A stretch of 64,000 nt of DNA from assembly GCF_001468225.1 (NCBI RefSeq), contig NZ_LNRU01000001.1, forward strand, positions 372,001 through 436,000, given 5' to 3'. Positions 9,911 through 17,376 of this stretch are shown one piece after another. The notes under the pieces are model-generated. The model ran no database searches. It was not told the origin of the DNA and saw only the letters and a program-made list of their open reading frames with translations. Both the position numbers and the translations under genes were made by a program. How positions within the stretch are numbered: position 1 is the stretch's first letter; each line of letters begins with the position of its first letter. The stretch is from Sphingopyxis sp. H053. GTDB lineage: Bacteria > Pseudomonadota > Alphaproteobacteria > Sphingomonadales > Sphingomonadaceae.

Positions 9911-9984
9911 AATCCCGCGCCCCCGGGAGGTCCGGGCCGGCCCCCGCCGGTCCGGACTCGACCGAACAGGAAAGAACCAGGGTC

Positions 9985-11739
9985 ATGCGAACCGATTCCG
10001 CCGTGCCGCCGCAGATCAGACAGGCCTTTGCCGCGTGCCGTCAGCATTTTGTGGCGGCCGCCGCGTTCAGCGCGCTCGTCAACATCCTCTACCTCGCGCC
10101 GACGATCTACATGATGCAGGTCTATGACCGCGTCGTTCCGACCGGCGGGGTGCTGACCTTGTTCTGGATCACCGTCATCGTCGCGCTCGCCATCGCCTGC
10201 CTCAGCGCGCTCGACATGGTGCGCAGCCGGTTGATGCTGCGCGCCTCGCTGCGGCTCAACCGCCAGCTGGCGGCCCCGATCCTCGATCGCCTGCTCGCCC
10301 GCGCAAAGGGCAATGCCGACCCGGCGGCGGCACAGGCAATGCGCGATTTCGACACTTTCCGGGGGGCGGTCGCCAGCCCATCGGCGATTGCCCTGTTCGA
10401 CCTGCCATGGACGCCGCTCTATTTCGTGGTCGCGTTCATCATTCATCCCGCCCTCGGACTGTTGATCCTCGGCGCGGGTGTCGTGCTCCTCGGCCTCGCG
10501 CTTCTCAACGAGCGGGCGACCAAGAAATCGGCCGCGACGGGCCATCAGGCGATGGCGGCCGCTTATGCAAAACAGGAGTCGATGTTCGAAAAGGCCGAGA
10601 TCGTCCGCGCGCTCGGGATGCGCCGCGCGCTGGTCGCGCGCCAGATCGCCGATCGCCGCGCGGGGCTGGAGGCCAGCGCAAACACGCAATTGACCGCCGC
10701 CCGCTACACCGGGCTGGTCAAATTCGCGCGCATGTTCCTGCAGTCGCTGGCGCTCGGCGTCGGCGCCTGGCTTGCGATCAACGCCGAAATTTCGGTGGGC
10801 GCGATCATCGCCGCGTCGGTGCTGCTGGCGCGTGCGCTTCAGCCGATCGAGCAGATGGTCCAGGCGTGGCCGACGATCGGGCAGGCGCGCCAGGCGAAGG
10901 CATCGATCGAGGCGCTGTTCCGTTCGACCGACAATCTGGTCGGCGATCGCGTCGCGCTGCCGGCTCCCGAGGGTTATGTCGAGCTGTCCAATATTTCGCT
11001 GCGTTCGCCCGACAACAGCGCGCTGATCCTGCGCGGCGTGTCGACATGGCTGATCCCCGGCGAGGTGCTCGGCGTGATCGGTCCCTCGGGTGCGGGCAAG
11101 ACCACGCTGGCGCGCATCGCCGCGGGGGCGATCCCGCCCGACGGCGGCGAAGTCCGCATCGACGAGGCGCAATATGGCGACTGGGATGCCGAACGCCTCG
11201 CGTCGCACATCGGCTATCTGCCGCAGGAGCCGACATTGCTGCCGGGCACGATCGGCGAAAATATCTCGCGCTTCGCGGCGGCACGCGGCGAACATGCGGT
11301 CGACATCGACGACAAGGTGACACGCGCCGCGATCGCTGCGGGCATCCACGACCTGATCCTGCATTTGCCCGGCGGTTATAATGCCCAGATCGGCGACGGC
11401 GGATTACGCCTGTCGGGCGGACAGGCGCAGCGGATTGCGCTGGCGCGTGCGCTCTATGGCGATCCCAAGGTCCTCATTCTCGACGAGCCGAACGCCGCGC
11501 TCGACAGCCAGGGCGAAGAGGCGCTGAACGATGCCATCGCCGCCGCCAAGCTGCGCCAGACGGCGATCATGATCGTCACGCATCGCCAGTCGGCGCTGCG
11601 CGACGCCGATCGCCTCGCGGTGCTGAAAAATGGCGTGATCGAATATCAGGGGCCGCGCGGCGAGGTGATGGAATTGCTGCGCGAGAGCGCGGCCGCCGCG
11701 GCGAATGTCATCAAGATGACGAGGAACAAAAAACCATGA
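9985..11739 (+). CDS. Type I secretion ABC transporter (PrtD family)
   Basis: Inner-membrane ABC exporter, 584 aa, expected to secrete the RTX peroxidase encoded just upstream. The N-terminal half holds the transmembrane domain typical of PrtD/AprD (helices from about residue 20 to 300). The nucleotide-binding domain has Walker A GPSGAGKTT, signature LSGGQAQRIALA, Walker B VLILDEPNAAL and a switch His in VTHRQ. It lacks the N-terminal C39-like domain of HlyB. ATG 9985 is preferred: the frame is open further upstream into the end of the peroxidase gene, but 9985 has purine-rich AGGAAAG/AGGG ribosome sites and the protein then begins at the expected family position. Stop and next start overlap by ATGA. 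Confidence 0.93.
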   Translation: MRTDSAVPPQIRQAFAACRQHFVAAAAFSALVNILYLAPTIYMMQVYDRVVPTGGVLTLFWITVIVALAIACLSALDMVRSRLMLRASLRLNRQLAAPILDRLLARAKGNADPAAAQAMRDFDTFRGAVASPSAIALFDLPWTPLYFVVAFIIHPALGLLILGAGVVLLGLALLNERATKKSAATGHQAMAAAYAKQESMFEKAEIVRALGMRRALVARQIADRRAGLEASANTQLTAARYTGLVKFARMFLQSLALGVGAWLAINAEISVGAIIAASVLLARALQPIEQMVQAWPTIGQARQAKASIEALFRSTDNLVGDRVALPAPEGYVELSNISLRSPDNSALILRGVSTWLIPGEVLGVIGPSGAGKTTLARIAAGAIPPDGGEVRIDEAQYGDWDAERLASHIGYLPQEPTLLPGTIGENISRFAAARGEHAVDIDDKVTRAAIAAGIHDLILHLPGGYNAQIGDGGLRLSGGQAQRIALARALYGDPKVLILDEPNAALDSQGEEALNDAIAAAKLRQTAIMIVTHRQSALRDADRLAVLKNGVIEYQGPRGEVMELLRESAAAAANVIKMTRNKKP

Positions 11740-13094
11740 ACGCGATGAGCTTTGGCGACGATTTGCACGGCGAACCGCTTCCCGTCGATACGATCGATTC
11801 CCCCAAGCGCGAGCTGCGCACGGGGATATGGATCGCCGCGGCCTTTTTTGTCGGCTTCCTCGGCTGGGCGGCGTTCACGCCGCTCGACGCCGGCGCGATG
11901 GCGCAGGGATCGGTGTCGGTTTCGGGCAATCGGCAAGCGGTGCAGCACAAGGACGGCGGCATCGTCACCGCCTTGATGGTGACCGAGGGGAGCGAAGTGC
12001 GCCGCGGCGACGTTCTGCTCAAAATCTCCGCCTCCGATATCGTCGCCGCCGAACGCGGCCTGACCGGCGAAGTCGTGGCCTTGCTGGCGCAGCGCGCGCG
12101 ATTGACCGCCGAACGCGACGGCGCGCGGCACATCGCGCGGCCGGCCGAATTTTCATCCTATCTCGCGGGCGATCGGGTGCTTGCCGACGAGGCAATGCGC
12201 GGCCAGCGCCTGCTTTTCGATGCGCGGCAACGCTCGGGCGTTACCGAACGGGGCATGCTGGGCCAGCGGATCGCGCAGCATAACCAGCAGATCGGGGGCT
12301 ATGGCGCCCAGATGGAATCGAACCGAATCCAGCAGCGTCTGATCAACGAGGAACTGACCGGCCTGCGCACATTGTCCGAGCGCGGTTTCGTTTCGACCAA
12401 CCGGCTGCGCGCGGTGGAGCGCAGCTCGGCGCAGCTCGACGGCGATTTCGGCGCGCTGCAGTCCGACGTCGCGCGGCTGGAGGAGGCGATCGGCGAATCG
12501 CGCTTGCAGATGGTGTCGCTCGACCGGCAGGTGATCGAGGAGGTCGCGACGCAGCTGCGCGAGGTCCAGGTCCGGCTCGACGAACTGCAGCCGCGGCTGT
12601 TCGCGACGCGCGAGAGGCTGACCCAGTCGGTGGTTCGTGCGCCGTCCAACGGACGCGTCGTCGGGCTGAAGGTCTTCACCGTCGGCGGTGTCGTCGCGCC
12701 GGGCGAAATGCTGATGGAAATCGTGCCGCAGGACAAGGCGCTCGTCGTGCTCGCGAAAGCCTCGCCGAACGACGCCGACGACCTGACGTCGGGCATGCAG
12801 ACGCAAGTGCGCTTTTCGGGCATCCAGGAACGCAGCCTGCCGATCCTGAAAGGCCAGATCAGCAAGGTGTCGGCGGACAGTTTCGAGGACAATCGCACGG
12901 GGATGGAATATTTCGAGATCGAGGTTGTCGTTCCGCCCGCCGAAATGAAAAAGATTGCGGCTCTCCGGGGCGATGGCAGCTTGCGCGCGGGCATGCCCGC
13001 GGAGGTGATGGTGCCGCTGCGCGAACGGACCGCGCTCGGCTATCTGATCGAACCGCTCACGCAAACATTGTGGAGGGCCGGCCGGGAACATTAG
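11736..13094 (+). CDS. Type I secretion membrane fusion protein (HlyD/PrtE family)
   Basis: Periplasmic adaptor, 452 aa, linking the ABC exporter to an outer-membrane TolC-type channel. It shows a short cytoplasmic N terminus, one membrane helix at about residues 28-46, a biotinyl-lipoyl-like half (QHKDGGIVTALMVTEGSEV), a long coiled-coil hairpin at about 100-290, the second lipoyl half (VRAPSNGRVVGLKVFTVGG), and a beta-barrel C terminus. It overlaps the transporter gene by 4 bases, so the exporter pair is one translation unit. No TolC homologue follows; the next gene is convergent, so the outer-membrane partner must be encoded elsewhere. Confidence 0.92.
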   Translation: MNAMSFGDDLHGEPLPVDTIDSPKRELRTGIWIAAAFFVGFLGWAAFTPLDAGAMAQGSVSVSGNRQAVQHKDGGIVTALMVTEGSEVRRGDVLLKISASDIVAAERGLTGEVVALLAQRARLTAERDGARHIARPAEFSSYLAGDRVLADEAMRGQRLLFDARQRSGVTERGMLGQRIAQHNQQIGGYGAQMESNRIQQRLINEELTGLRTLSERGFVSTNRLRAVERSSAQLDGDFGALQSDVARLEEAIGESRLQMVSLDRQVIEEVATQLREVQVRLDELQPRLFATRERLTQSVVRAPSNGRVVGLKVFTVGGVVAPGEMLMEIVPQDKALVVLAKASPNDADDLTSGMQTQVRFSGIQERSLPILKGQISKVSADSFEDNRTGMEYFEIEVVVPPAEMKKIAALRGDGSLRAGMPAEVMVPLRERTALGYLIEPLTQTLWRAGREH

Positions 13095-13124
13095 GTGTGA
13101 GCCCTGTTGAGCTGGCCGCTCGCT

Positions 13125-13745
13125 TCAGCCGCGGTTCGACTGCAGGACCCGCCATTCGTCGCGGGCGAGTTCCCAATAGTTGGAGATGCGGACCGATCCG
13201 TCGGGCCTGATACTCTGTCGTTCGCCTTTTGCCTGGAACCCGGCGGCCTCGATCACGTGCGCGGATCGTATATTGTCCTTGGCGGCCGTGAGGCCGATCA
13301 GGCGAACGCCGAGATGCTCGAACATCCAGGCGAAGCTGCGCGCGGCGCCTGCCTTGCCCCGGCCGCGACCCTGCACATCGGCCCGGCTCGCTCCGGCGAG
13401 TTCGGCGGCCGACCGCTCGGGCCAGATGGTGAAATAGGAATAACCCGACACCTCGCCCTGTTCGTCGAGCGTCACCGCCAATATCGCTTCGCCGCGTGTT
13501 TGCCGCTTGCGAGCTTCTGAAATCCAGTGCGCTATGACGTCGGCCGTAAAAGGCCGGGGAAGGTCATAGATCGGGTCGGATATGGCCGGGTCGGCGAGCA
13601 GCGCGATCAAACCCGGGATATGATCGGGGCTCGCGAAGCGATGCGTTGGGCCGAGGAGCGAGAGGTCGGCGGTGCCAACGGCGGTGCGGATCGCCGCCGC
13701 TTCCTGCGCGGTCACCGCCAGTTTCGTCGTCGGCGGTGCGCTCAT
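13125..13745 (-). CDS. GNAT-family N-acetyltransferase
   Basis: Predicted acetyl-CoA-dependent acyltransferase, 206 aa. The central part (HWISEARKRQTRGEAILAVT, then GYSYFTIWP) and the later segment with RSFAWMFEHLGVRLIGLTA and NIRSAHVIEAAGF match the RimJ/RimL-type GNAT fold, including the strand-helix where acetyl-CoA binds. ATG at 13745 overlaps the stop of the thioesterase gene (ATGA), so it is the last gene of the TetR-linked operon. The substrate is unknown. Modification of a small catabolic intermediate or of an antibiotic-like compound is possible, but neither is shown. Confidence 0.8.
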   Translation of the reverse strand: MSAPPTTKLAVTAQEAAAIRTAVGTADLSLLGPTHRFASPDHIPGLIALLADPAISDPIYDLPRPFTADVIAHWISEARKRQTRGEAILAVTLDEQGEVSGYSYFTIWPERSAAELAGASRADVQGRGRGKAGAARSFAWMFEHLGVRLIGLTAAKDNIRSAHVIEAAGFQAKGERQSIRPDGSVRISNYWELARDEWRVLQSNRG

Positions 13746-14614
13746 TCTGCCGACGCGCTTTCTTTCGCCATGGCCGCTATCGGCGACGGCAGGCGTTCGC
13801 GCAGCACCAGCGTTTGGGTGGCAAAGCCGATCGGACCCCGTTCGTCGTAAAGCCGCGACAATGCGGTGCCGACCCCGCCGGCATGGACTTGCGTTTCGGA
13901 CAGCAGCCCGATCCATTCGCCGTCCGCGGGACGGTGCAGGTGCAGGCTGAGATCGGCGTTGGCGAAAAGATAATGCTCGGCCGACAGCACCCAACTCACG
14001 CCGCTGCCAAAGTCGGCGGCCGCGGCGGCGCGCATGGCGGGCGATGTCGGTTGGTCTTGTATCAGCGGGACGGTCAGGCGGAACCATGTCGCGGCCGGGC
14101 CGGGCCGGGTCGAATCGCCTTGCGCCATGCGATGCTCCATCGCGCTATGGTAGAAGGAGGTGCCCGTCGACATGCCCGGAATAGAGAGAGGATCGCGGCA
14201 TTCGTCCGGCGGTGGCAGCAGTTGTGCGGGCCGCCAGCCTGGCGTTTCCGGCGGGAGACCGAGAGTCTGACCGCGTACGAGAAGCGCATGGGCGCGGGCG
14301 ACCAGGGTCTCGTCGGCGAACAGGTCGATCGTGACGCGCGTGGTGGAACGGCCGGGATGAATATCTTGATGCGTCGTCAGCGGCGCGACGGGTACCGGCT
14401 TGATCAATTCGATGCTCAGGCGCGAGAGCTGCCATTCGGGATCGGGCAGGGCGTTTTCGGCGAGATACGCAAATAATGCGCCGGGGGCTCCGCCATGCTG
14501 CGCGCGTGCGTCCCATGGGCCGCTCGACAGGATGGTCGGATGCCAGACATCGCCCTGCCGGGCGAATACCGTAGCGGGCTGACCGGGCGACGCCGAGGCC
14601 GGATTATGAGGCAT
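13742..14614 (-). CDS. Acyl-CoA thioesterase-like protein (double hotdog)
   Basis: 290 aa, with two hotdog-like halves as in TesB-type/4HBT_3 thioesterases: an N-terminal GGAPGALFAYLAEN stretch, SIELIKPVPVAPL and a C-terminal SWVLSAEHYLFANADLSLHL segment ending in a WIGLLSETQVHAGGVGTAL-type strand. Such proteins hydrolyse acyl-CoA thioesters in the cytoplasm. The start at 14614 gives 11 bases of overlap with the end of the hydrolase gene, consistent with translational coupling. The frame extends upstream through the hydrolase gene, but that part is shadow sequence. The role in this operon is probably release of an acid from a CoA intermediate. Confidence 0.8.
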   Translation of the reverse strand: MPHNPASASPGQPATVFARQGDVWHPTILSSGPWDARAQHGGAPGALFAYLAENALPDPEWQLSRLSIELIKPVPVAPLTTHQDIHPGRSTTRVTIDLFADETLVARAHALLVRGQTLGLPPETPGWRPAQLLPPPDECRDPLSIPGMSTGTSFYHSAMEHRMAQGDSTRPGPAATWFRLTVPLIQDQPTSPAMRAAAAADFGSGVSWVLSAEHYLFANADLSLHLHRPADGEWIGLLSETQVHAGGVGTALSRLYDERGPIGFATQTLVLRERLPSPIAAMAKESASAE

Positions 14615-15485
14615 GATGCTCCTTGTGCAGCGTATGTCTGGAAAAGGCGATGATGGCATCGTTGAAGATATCGTTGCGGTCGCCCGCGACCATGTGGCCC
14701 GCGCCGGCGATATCGGCGACCTCGAGCCAGGGGAGCCGGCGGCGAAACGCCGCGACGCTGGCATCGCTCACGACATCGCTCGACAGGCCGCGAACGAGCA
14801 GGACGGGAAGGTCGGGGAGGGTGGCCAGCGTTTCGGCGGCTTCCGGCAGGGCGCCGAGTGAGTCCGACCGCTGCCTGTCCAGCATCCGCGGATCCCAATG
14901 CCAGTAGAGCCGCCCGTCGTCGCGGCGGCGGAGATTCTTCATCAGGCCGCTCGTATCGCGCGTCCGGGGCCGGTGCGGATTATAGGCATCGACGGCGGCG
15001 GCGGCTTCCTCGACCGAGGCGAAGCCGCTCCGGTGACTGTGCATGAAGGAGAGGACGCGCTCGATGCCGCGGGGCTCGGGTTCGGGGACGATATCGACCA
15101 GCACCAGTCCCGCGGGTCGCAAGCCCTCGTGGATCGCGTGAATTGCGGTTGCGCCGCCGAGCGAGGCGCCGACGAGGATGAACGGGACGTGCAGGAGGCT
15201 GGCCACGGCCTTCAGATCATTGGCCCGGTCGCCGATGAAATAGGCACCATCGGGCGACCAGTCGCTGTCGCCATGCCCGCGCGCGTCGAAGTTCAGGGTC
15301 TGCAAACCCTCGGTGCGCAAGCTCGCCACCGCGCGGCTCCAGCTATGTCGCGTCTGCCCCCCGCCATGGAGCAGGATCACCGCCGGGGCGCCCGCCGGGC
15401 CGCCATGATCGACGACGAGATCGAGACCGTCCGCCGAGCGAATGATGCGTTGTTGCATCGGTAGTATATGCTGGACGTCGGTCAT
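14604..15485 (-). CDS. Alpha/beta hydrolase
   Basis: Soluble alpha/beta-fold hydrolase, 293 aa. It shows the oxyanion segment LLHGGGQTRHSW, the nucleophile elbow GASLGG (Ser108), a cap region around residues 150-200, and a C-terminal catalytic His in GAGHMVAGD. The pattern fits C-C bond hydrolases, haloperoxidase-like or ester hydrolases; the exact substrate cannot be read. The start at 15485 overlaps the Rieske oxygenase stop by ATGA. The setting suggests that the oxygenase product, perhaps an opened ring or an ester, is cleaved here. Confidence 0.88.
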   Translation of the reverse strand: MTDVQHILPMQQRIIRSADGLDLVVDHGGPAGAPAVILLHGGGQTRHSWSRAVASLRTEGLQTLNFDARGHGDSDWSPDGAYFIGDRANDLKAVASLLHVPFILVGASLGGATAIHAIHEGLRPAGLVLVDIVPEPEPRGIERVLSFMHSHRSGFASVEEAAAAVDAYNPHRPRTRDTSGLMKNLRRRDDGRLYWHWDPRMLDRQRSDSLGALPEAAETLATLPDLPVLLVRGLSSDVVSDASVAAFRRRLPWLEVADIAGAGHMVAGDRNDIFNDAIIAFSRHTLHKEHHAS

Positions 15486-16648
15486 GCAGGCTTCCTGGTG
15501 GCGGCGGTGTCGAGATGCTCCATCACCGTTTGATTGAACCGGTCGAGCGCTCCCTCGAACCGTCCGAACAGGAAATGATCGTTCGCGCCTGAAGCCAGCC
15601 CGGCGTGAATGCCCTCGCCGATCCTGATGTCTTCCTCGAGCGTCTTGATGGTGATCGCGTGGTTGCGCTGCCAATGGTCGCTGCTCTTTCCTTCGCCCGG
15701 TTCGCTGCCGGTCGGGGCGAGCGTAGCCAGGCGAAGACTGGTGCGGCCGGGCGCGAGCGGCTCCTGCCTGATCCAGACCACATGATCCTGCTGGACGAGC
15801 AACTGGGTCGTCGGAAACAGCGTGTAGACGAGGTTGGCATGGTCGCGCATCCGCCAGCCATCGCGCGAGGTATCGGTGAGCGCTGCCATGCCGGTGCGCG
15901 GCAGGACCGAGCGCAGATGCGGCCCCAGCGCGCGATAGCCGGAGAGATTGTCCTCGAAATAGGGGCCGATGGTGTCGCGATGCGCGACGCGGAAGTGATA
16001 GGATTCGATTCCGCCTTCGATCAGGAGCTTCCAGTTGGCGTTGCAGACCATGCGGTCTTCGGCCGCGATCGTCATTGCCGCCATTCCCAGCGCGTCGAGC
16101 TCGTCCGCGAGCGGCGCGAAATAGCCGTCGAAGTCGAAGCCGCCGCCGGGATTTCCCGCCACCCAGACGAAACCGAAGGCTTCGTGCACCGGCAGCGGCT
16201 TCAGCCCGATACCCGCCTTGTCGATCCCGCCGAAGCCGCTCTCGAAATGGGGGGCGCCGACAAGCGGGCCCGAATTGGCATAGGTCCAGCCGTGATAGGG
16301 ACAGGTGAAGCGATGCGCGCAACCCGATGCGGCCTCGACCAACCGCGCACCGCGGTGGCGGCAGACGTTGAGAAAAGCATGTGCGGCGCCCTGCCTGTCG
16401 CGCGTCAGCAGGACGGGAAGGCCGTGGACGTCGCAGCGCAGGAAGGCGCCGGGGCCAGCGAGCTCGCTGACATGCGCCGCGGCCTGGGGCAGGCGGCGCA
16501 TGATCGCTTCGCGCTCGCGGGTGAAGCGTGTTTCGTCGAGATATTGTTCGACCGGGCTCTGCGCGACGGTCTCGTCGAGGAAAAAGCTTCGCGTCGCGGC
16601 GAGCGACCGCAATTCATCGATCAGTTCAAGTTCGACCCCGCGGTCCAT
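15482..16648 (-). CDS. Rieske non-haem iron oxygenase, alpha subunit
   Basis: Ring-hydroxylating or demethylating oxygenase component, 388 aa. The Rieske [2Fe-2S] ligands are present as Cys96-x-His98 and Cys116-x2-His119 in CPYHGWTY. The mononuclear iron site follows NWK (205-207) with Glu215, His218 and His223, and a likely carboxylate ligand Asp340. The bridging residue is Glu rather than the Asp of naphthalene dioxygenase, as in several carnitine/choline-type or demethylase-type members. No reductase or ferredoxin gene is adjacent, so electron partners must come from elsewhere. It is the first gene of a four-gene operon facing a TetR gene across two palindromic operators. Confidence 0.92.
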   Translation of the reverse strand: MDRGVELELIDELRSLAATRSFFLDETVAQSPVEQYLDETRFTREREAIMRRLPQAAAHVSELAGPGAFLRCDVHGLPVLLTRDRQGAAHAFLNVCRHRGARLVEAASGCAHRFTCPYHGWTYANSGPLVGAPHFESGFGGIDKAGIGLKPLPVHEAFGFVWVAGNPGGGFDFDGYFAPLADELDALGMAAMTIAAEDRMVCNANWKLLIEGGIESYHFRVAHRDTIGPYFEDNLSGYRALGPHLRSVLPRTGMAALTDTSRDGWRMRDHANLVYTLFPTTQLLVQQDHVVWIRQEPLAPGRTSLRLATLAPTGSEPGEGKSSDHWQRNHAITIKTLEEDIRIGEGIHAGLASGANDHFLFGRFEGALDRFNQTVMEHLDTAATRKPA

Positions 16649-16659
16649 GCGAATCCCCT

Positions 16660-16671
16660 TACCGGTTGGTA
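16660..16671. promoter_or_regulatory. Putative TetR operator 1
   Basis: TACC-GGTT-GGTA, an inverted repeat of TACC/GGTA arms, 12 bases before the oxygenase start. It has the same arm sequence as operator 2, with centres 24 bases apart. Confidence 0.7.
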
Positions 16672-16683
16672 GGGACGTTGACT

Positions 16684-16695
16684 TACCGATCGGTA
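16684..16695. promoter_or_regulatory. Putative TetR operator 2 (perfect palindrome)
   Basis: TACCGATCGGTA is a perfect 12-bp palindrome, 19 bases before the TetR start. With operator 1 it fills the short space between the divergent genes, so bound repressor would block both promoters. Confidence 0.75.
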
Positions 16696-16713
16696 GGCGT
16701 CAAGCCATGGCGC

Positions 16714-17334
16714 ATGGCCACGGCTTTCAAAACCTCCGCCTCCACCCGCGATCGCATGATCGAGGAAGCGCGCGCGCTATTCGCGGAGCGCGGCTTCTAC
16801 GGAGTCAGCATCGCCCAGATCGCGGCGGAACTTGGCCTGACGAAGCAGGCGCTGCTCCATCATTTCGGAACCAAGGAACGGCTCTATGGGCTGGTGCTGG
16901 AACAGATCGCGGGCGAGCTGGCCGGTCTGAAGGCTTCATCGGAACCGGCAGCCGACGCGGCCCGGCGGTTGCAGGACTGGCTCGTCGCGATGATTTCCGA
17001 CACGCCGCCGCGGATCGAGCGGTCGCGACTGTTGATGCGCGAAATCCTCGACAATCAGGTCCGGGCTGAACGCGCCGGATCCTGGTATCTCAAGCCGTTT
17101 CTAGGCGACCTTGTAACGATGCTTCGCGGCGTGCCGGGCTGGTCGGGCGCCTCGGACGCCCAATTGCGCGCCACCGTGGTTCAACTGCTCGGCGCGGTCA
17201 ATTATCATGCCGTCTCCGGCCCGACCTTTCGGGGCATCTTTGGCACGGAGGCCGCGCAGGCCATGAACGACATATTCGCATCGCAGTTGCGGCATATGGT
17301 GCATGCTGTGCTGGCGGCAGGACCGGAGGTGTAG
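16714..17334 (+). CDS. TetR-family transcriptional regulator
   Basis: 206 aa one-component regulator. The N-terminal DNA-binding domain carries a helix-turn-helix (GVSIAQIAAELGLTKQALLHHFGTKERLY spread over about residues 30-58). The C-terminal ligand domain is all helical and unlike well-known subfamilies. The gene is divergent from the Rieske oxygenase operon, with 65 bases between starts that contain two TACCnnnnGGTA palindromes. Autoregulation and repression of the oxygenase operon is the obvious reading; the inducer is likely the substrate or a CoA ester from the pathway. The ATG at 16714 fits family length; the ATG at 16707 is out of frame. Confidence 0.9.
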   Translation: MATAFKTSASTRDRMIEEARALFAERGFYGVSIAQIAAELGLTKQALLHHFGTKERLYGLVLEQIAGELAGLKASSEPAADAARRLQDWLVAMISDTPPRIERSRLLMREILDNQVRAERAGSWYLKPFLGDLVTMLRGVPGWSGASDAQLRATVVQLLGAVNYHAVSGPTFRGIFGTEAAQAMNDIFASQLRHMVHAVLAAGPEV

Positions 17335-17335
17335 A

Positions 17336-17370
17336 CGCTGCGGCACGGCATCACTTACCGTGCCGCAGCG
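17336..17370. terminator. Bidirectional terminator hairpin
   Basis: Perfect 13-bp stem CGCTGCGGCACGG (17336-17348) with its complement at 17358-17370 and a 9-base loop, between the convergent tetR and TonB receptor genes. A short T-run follows on the plus strand. Confidence 0.85.
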
Positions 17371-17376
17371 ATCGCT

